Source: Acidobacteriota bacterium (lineage in GTDB: Bacteria > Acidobacteriota > Blastocatellia > Pyrinomonadales > Pyrinomonadaceae). Taken from it: a stretch of DNA of 10,282 nt. The position numbers and the translations under genes were made by a program. The stretch is taken from positions 1 through 10,282 of the forward strand of contig JAFBAJ010000105.1 of NCBI GenBank assembly GCA_019247865.1, written 5' to 3'. This document shows positions 7,514-10,282 of this stretch, piece by piece (the stretch's first letter is position 1; each line of letters begins with the position of its first letter). The notes under the pieces are model-generated. The model had not been told where the DNA came from. It ran no database searches and saw only the letters and a list, made by a program, of their open reading frames with translations.

Positions 7514-7573
7514 GATTCGAAATAAGTAAGGGTTGCATAATCTGTTGCAACAGCTATTCGTTATAATAATAGC

Positions 7574-8005
7574 GTGGCAGAGAAGCACAATCGTTATCGA
7601 GCAACCGAAAAAGGCAGTCGTAAGCACCGCGAATATATGAGGGGCTATATGATTGCCTATCGCGCACGCCTCAGGGAGAGTGCTGACTATGACCCGGAAG
7701 AGGAAAGGCGTAAGTGGAGAGAGCAACATCGCCAAGTGCGGGAGAGGGCGATGGAGCAACTTGGAGGAAAGAGATGCGCCAATTGCGGATGTGACGAGTT
7801 TCCTCTCCTGGAAATCAACCACATCAACGGCGGTGGTCGGCGGGCTGCAAAATCAAGGTCTAATCGCCAGCTTTATCGAGATATTGTTAGTGGCAGAGTA
7901 GAGTTGAATGATTACAATGTATTGTGCCGCATTTGTAATGCGCTTCATTACGTCCAGAATATTCTTGGTGTGAAAGGGCACAAGGTTTTCTGGAAGGATG
8001 AATAA
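7574..8005 (+). CDS. Small HNH-endonuclease-like zinc protein
   Basis: A 143-residue protein from a GTG start; there is no Shine-Dalgarno sequence, and an in-frame stop lies at 7538. The first 60 residues are highly basic and helical (HNRYRATEKGSRKHREYMRGYM), as in phage-type HNH proteins with a DNA-binding N-terminus. The C-terminal half has the zinc-finger and beta-beta-alpha layout: C68-x2-C71, LEINHINGGG (79-88, with H83 as the putative catalytic His), then VLCRICN (116-122) with C118-x2-C121 and N122. Asn82 occupies the position usually held by Asp in 'L-x-IDH', so activity may be altered. It probably nicks or cuts DNA, but homing, phage packaging or host-repair roles cannot be separated. 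Base composition is more AT-rich than in the lipase and channel genes and it sits just before a tRNA gene, both consistent with acquisition from a phage or other mobile element. No integrase is visible. Confidence 0.8.
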   Translation: MAEKHNRYRATEKGSRKHREYMRGYMIAYRARLRESADYDPEEERRKWREQHRQVRERAMEQLGGKRCANCGCDEFPLLEINHINGGGRRAAKSRSNRQLYRDIVSGRVELNDYNVLCRICNALHYVQNILGVKGHKVFWKDE

Positions 8006-8048
8006 TTTGAATTTGCAGTAACCTTGTTGGAGGATTTTATGTAATTAC

Positions 8049-8134
8049 GGAGGGTTGGCAGAATGGCTATTGCACTGGTCTTGAAAACCAGCGCCCGAAA
8101 GGGCTTGGGGGTTCGAGTCCCTCACCCTCCGCCA
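8049..8134 (+). tRNA. tRNA-Ser(UGA), CCA encoded
   Basis: Acceptor GGAGGGT (8049-8055) pairs with ACCCTCC (8124-8130); discriminator G8131; CCA encoded at 8132-8134. The 3-bp D stem is GCA/TGC (8058-8060 with 8071-8073) and the D loop contains GG. Anticodon stem CTGGT/ACCAG (8075-8079 with 8087-8091) holds the loop CTTGAAA with anticodon TGA (8082-8084), reading UCA serine codons. A long class II variable arm (GCCC-GAAA-GGGC, 8093-8104), diagnostic for Ser/Leu/Tyr, is followed by a T arm with loop TTCGAGT (8112-8118) and one G-T wobble in its stem. Confidence 0.97.
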
Positions 8135-8157
8135 AGATTTTGTTGTGATTTTCTAAC

Positions 8158-8195
8158 AAAGCCGTGCACAGGCCCCCGGCGTGTGTGACGGCTTT
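8158..8195 (+). terminator. Hairpin downstream of tRNA-Ser, probable terminator
   Basis: AAAGCCGT (8158-8165) and ACGGCTTT (8188-8195) are perfect 8-bp arms. Part of the interior can also pair (GCACA with TGTGTG, and a small GCC/GGC stem). A T-rich but interrupted tail (TTTCGTGTTT) follows. The position, 23 nt after the tRNA 3' end, suits termination of the tRNA transcript, though the T-tract is weak. The GTG at 8181 lies inside this hairpin and is not a credible start for the channel gene. Confidence 0.5.
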
Positions 8196-8243
8196 CGTGT
8201 TTGCGGCATCAGATATGTACAAGGGGGAAAGTTTTTAAAAGTT

Positions 8244-9242
8244 ATGCTGGCATTTGTAAGATTCGATTTATCTTTATTGTTCACGTTCTGGCAGGAGGAC
8301 GGGCTGGGGGCGTTCAAGCGCGTCTGGTCATGGCTCAATCATCCGTTCACGATCGGCAATTTCAGTATCTCTGCGACGAGCCTCACGCTCGGCGCTTTGA
8401 CGATGCTGGTGGCTTTCATCATCTCGCGCTCGGCCTGCTCGCTCCTGCGGCGGAGACTTGAGCGCCGGAAGAATCTCGATCCGGGGTTGCAGTACACGCT
8501 GCTCCGCCTGATCCATTATTTCATCATCACCATCGGCGTGCTGCTCGCGTTCAAGCTCACGTTCAACGCTGACCTGACGACGCTGGCCGTGCTCTTCACG
8601 GCGCTCTCGGTCGGCATCGGCTTCGGCCTGCAGTACATCGCGGGCGACATCGCTTCGGGCTTTATCCTGCTCTTCGAGCGGCCCGTGCGGATCAACGATT
8701 TCATCACCGTGGCGAGCGACGCCAGGGGCGAGTTGCAGGGGCGCGTGCAGAGCATCAACCTGCGCACGACGAGCGTTGTGACCAACGACCGCCTCGCGGT
8801 CATCGTCCCCAACTCCAAGCTCGTCAACCAGACGGTCGTCAACTGGTCATACGGCGACCGCCGCACCGGCATCTCGATCCCGATCGGCGTCGCCTACGAT
8901 TCGGATGTCGAGCTGGTCACGCGCACTTTGTTGCGCGCGGCGGAGGGAATCAAGTACCTCATCGACGATCCCGCGCCGACCGTTCAGTTCCTCCAGTTCG
9001 GAGATTTCTCGCTCGACTTTCGGCTCATCGTCTGGACGGCCAACCCGCGCCGCCATACGCTGATTAAGAGCGAGATCAACTATCGCATCTGGCGTCTCTT
9101 CAAAGAGGCCAAGATCGAGATTCCGTTCCCGCAGCAGGAACTGCGCCTCCGCTCGGGCGTGCTGCCGATTGAGGTCGAAGGCGGCAGCCTCAAACTGACG
9201 GAGGGCGGGGAGGACGAAGAGGAGCGGAAGGCGGCTCATTAA
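8244..9242 (+). CDS. MscS-family small-conductance mechanosensitive channel
   Basis: A 332-residue inner-membrane channel that would release solutes on hypo-osmotic shock. I chose the ATG at 8244; a GGGGG at 8223-8227 is rather far (16 nt), so initiation may be weak. Membrane helices fall at about 42-63, 86-106 and 110-145. The third contains the pore-lining MscS signature SVGIGFGLQYIAGDIASGF (122-140), continuing into ILLFERPVRINDFITV (141-156), where the beta domain starts. LAVIVPNS (184-191) and IPFPQQELRLRS (293-304) are standard cytoplasmic-domain blocks. Length is close to minimal MscS/YkuT-like members, with an extra polar, acidic tail (GGEDEEERKAAH). The tRNA hairpin separates it from upstream transcription, and no clear terminator follows. 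Confidence 0.94.
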   Translation: MLAFVRFDLSLLFTFWQEDGLGAFKRVWSWLNHPFTIGNFSISATSLTLGALTMLVAFIISRSACSLLRRRLERRKNLDPGLQYTLLRLIHYFIITIGVLLAFKLTFNADLTTLAVLFTALSVGIGFGLQYIAGDIASGFILLFERPVRINDFITVASDARGELQGRVQSINLRTTSVVTNDRLAVIVPNSKLVNQTVVNWSYGDRRTGISIPIGVAYDSDVELVTRTLLRAAEGIKYLIDDPAPTVQFLQFGDFSLDFRLIVWTANPRRHTLIKSEINYRIWRLFKEAKIEIPFPQQELRLRSGVLPIEVEGGSLKLTEGGEDEEERKAAH

Positions 9243-9300
9243 TCCGAGTTTGAAATTTCAGGTTTGAGATTTTTTCGTTTTGAGGTTAGTCTAGGCGCAT

Positions 9301-9326
9301 CTGCTGAATGGTGATTCATTCAGCAG
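9301..9326. promoter_or_regulatory. Putative FadR-type operator in front of the TetR gene
   Basis: CTGCTGAATG (9301-9310) and CATTCAGCAG (9317-9326) are perfect 10-bp inverted arms around a 6-bp spacer. The 18-bp core at 9305-9322 (TGAATG...TCATTCA) agrees with the Bacillus subtilis FadR operator, as I recall it (TGAATGAMTANTCATTCA), at every position except three in the centre. It lies directly upstream of, or overlapping, the 5' end of a FadR-like gene, so autoregulation by that protein is the natural reading. The possible ATG at 9308 falls inside the operator, which favours the later start at 9362. Confidence 0.75.
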
Positions 9327-9361
9327 CAATCCTCGTACAGAAATTTTCCGAATCATACTGG

Positions 9362-9973
9362 ATGCGTTCAGCACGCTCTCTTTCTTCGGTCCGTCCGCCG
9401 GTCGCCGACAAGCGCGAGGCGATCCTGCGCGCGGCGACGCAGGTCTTCGCGCGCAACGGTTATTTCAACTCGAAGGTGGCGGACATCGCGAGCGCGGCGG
9501 GCGTGGCGGACGGCACTGTTTATCTCTATTTCAAGAGCAAGGAAGAGATCCTGCATTCGATCTTCGACCGCACGGTGGACGAGGCGGTGAAGGAGACGCG
9601 CGAAGAGTTGCAGGAGGTCGCAGACCCGCGCGAGAAGCTGCGCCGCATCGCGTATCGCCATCTCGAACGGCTCGGCGCAGACCGCGATCTGGCGGTCGTC
9701 TTTCAGGTCGAGCTGCGCGGCTCGACCAAGTTCATGGAGGAGTTCTCGGCCGCCGGCTTTGCGGCCTACCTGGCCCTCATTCGCGCGACGATTGAAGAGG
9801 GACAGCGCGCGGGCGTCTTTCGCGCGGGGCTCAACGCCAAAGTGGTTTCGAAGATCCTCTTCGGCGCGCTCGACGAGATGGCGACGAACTGGATTCTGTC
9901 GCGGCGTCGTTATAAGCTCGCCCCGCTGGCCGATCAGGTGCTCGACATTTTTCTGAACGGAGTGAGCGCTTAA
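9362..9973 (+). CDS. fadR: TetR-family fatty-acid regulator, FadR-like
   Basis: Predicted 203-residue repressor that should bind acyl-CoA and release DNA when fatty acids are available. I chose the ATG at 9362, which gives nearly the Bacillus FadR length; an in-frame ATG at 9308 would add 18 residues but lies inside the operator, and neither start has a clear ribosome site. The N-terminal HTH spans about 17-63: KREAILRAATQVFARNGYFNSKVADIA, then AGVADGTVYLYFKSKEEIL, the characteristic TetR recognition helix and following turn. The C-terminal domain shows the FadR/YsiA pattern: DRDLAVVFQVELR (107-119), a following amphipathic helix, ILFGALDEMATNWIL (165-179) and a short terminal helix. The neighbour supports the function: its stop codon overlaps the start of an acyl-CoA synthetase gene, as Bacillus fadR sits beside lcfA. 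Likely represses its own operon. Confidence 0.88.
   Translation: MRSARSLSSVRPPVADKREAILRAATQVFARNGYFNSKVADIASAAGVADGTVYLYFKSKEEILHSIFDRTVDEAVKETREELQEVADPREKLRRIAYRHLERLGADRDLAVVFQVELRGSTKFMEEFSAAGFAAYLALIRATIEEGQRAGVFRAGLNAKVVSKILFGALDEMATNWILSRRRYKLAPLADQVLDIFLNGVSA
9959..9964 (+). promoter_or_regulatory. Ribosome binding site of the acyl-CoA synthetase gene, inside the regulator gene
   Basis: GGAGTG lies 8 nt before the ATG at 9973, within the last codons of the TetR gene. With the TAATG stop/start overlap this indicates translational coupling. Confidence 0.65.
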
Positions 9974-10282
9974 TGCAGCGTCCGATTGAGGCCCCCCACG
10001 TCATCGAGGAAGCTCAGCCCGCGCGTGTGCCGCTCGCGGCGGACGAGCCGACCACGCTCGTCGAGATGTTCGAGCACAGCGTGCGGAAACATCAGAAGCC
10101 GGACGCGCTCAATTACAAACGTGACGGCGCGTGGCATTCGATTCCTTCGGCAGAGATGCTGGGGCGCGTGCGCCGTCTCGCGCTCGGCCTGCACGCGCTC
10201 GGCCTCAAGCGCGGCGACCGCGTCGCGCTGCTCTCTGGCAACTGTCCCGAATGGACTCTGACGGACGCGGGCTGTCTCTTCT
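9973..10282 (+). CDS. Long-chain acyl-CoA synthetase (AMP-forming), N-terminal part (3'-partial)
   Basis: An open frame of 103 codons runs off the window end. It starts MQRPIEAPHVIEEAQ, continues with PTTLVEMFEHSVRKHQKPDAL (about 26-46), NYKRDGAWHSI, and the typical AMP-binding-family block RRLALGLHALGLKRGDRVALLSGNCPEWTLTD (about 67-98). This matches the N-terminal end of FAA1/FadD15-type fatty acid-CoA ligases, which activate fatty acids with ATP and CoA at the inner face of the membrane. The ATP-binding and AMP-binding signature motifs lie beyond the window, so activity and chain length are inferred. The ATG overlaps the stop of the FadR-like gene by one base, placing it in the same operon under the same operator. 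Confidence 0.92.
   Translation, partial: MQRPIEAPHVIEEAQPARVPLAADEPTTLVEMFEHSVRKHQKPDALNYKRDGAWHSIPSAEMLGRVRRLALGLHALGLKRGDRVALLSGNCPEWTLTDAGCLF

Noticed and set aside
8049-8160. Attachment-site duplication at the tRNA 3' end
   Set aside because: I could not find a second copy of the tRNA 3' segment in the window and there is no integrase, so no att site is called.
8181-8243. Longer channel protein starting at the GTG at 8181
   Set aside because: That start lies inside the tRNA hairpin, and the added residues are not typical of an MscS N-terminus.
9251-9290. Terminator between the channel and regulator genes
   Set aside because: There is a short palindrome (TGAAATTTCA) and a T-run, but the stem is AT-only and imperfect; too weak to call.

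Overview
This window looks like a piece of a moderately GC-rich, free-living bacterial chromosome, most probably from Acidobacteriota (Blastocatellia-like). That placement is inference. It rests on the membrane-tethered Ser/Thr kinase with a zinc-ribbon N-terminus and a polytopic C-terminal domain of a type I associate with Acidobacteriota, on the exported metallo-beta-lactamase-fold hydrolase, and on the short AT-rich repeat debris between genes. All genes I support lie on the + strand.

Layout. Positions 1-1712 hold the C-terminal part of a STAND/NB-ARC-type regulator (winged helix plus TPR repeats) whose start and ATPase core lie upstream of the window. Positions 1767-4481 encode a 904-residue transmembrane Ser/Thr kinase with its own promoter and possibly a leaderless start. 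A promoter overlapping the kinase stop codon precedes a widespread but uncharacterised protein (4544-5212). The gap after it is largely a 104-bp imperfect palindrome whose outer arms are each built of four 7-bp units (5217-5320). Then comes a likely two-gene operon: an exported MBL-fold hydrolase (5439-6518) and a class 3 lipase with a complete Ser-Asp-His triad (6535-7473). A lower-GC HNH-nuclease-like gene (7574-8005) sits just upstream of a tRNA-Ser(UGA) gene (8049-8134), which is followed by a hairpin and an MscS-type channel gene (8244-9242).

The last part is the best-defined regulatory unit. A TetR-family regulator closely resembling Bacillus FadR (9362-9973) overlaps by one base (TAATG) a long-chain acyl-CoA synthetase gene (9973 to the window end, partial). 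In front of the regulator is a perfect 10-bp inverted repeat (9301-9326) whose core closely resembles the operator I recall for Bacillus FadR. This reads as an autoregulated fatty-acid-activation operon controlled by acyl-CoA.

I see no CRISPR array, intact insertion sequence or prophage. The least described items are the kinase's extracytoplasmic and membrane modules, the 7-bp-unit palindrome, and the missing front half of the STAND protein.
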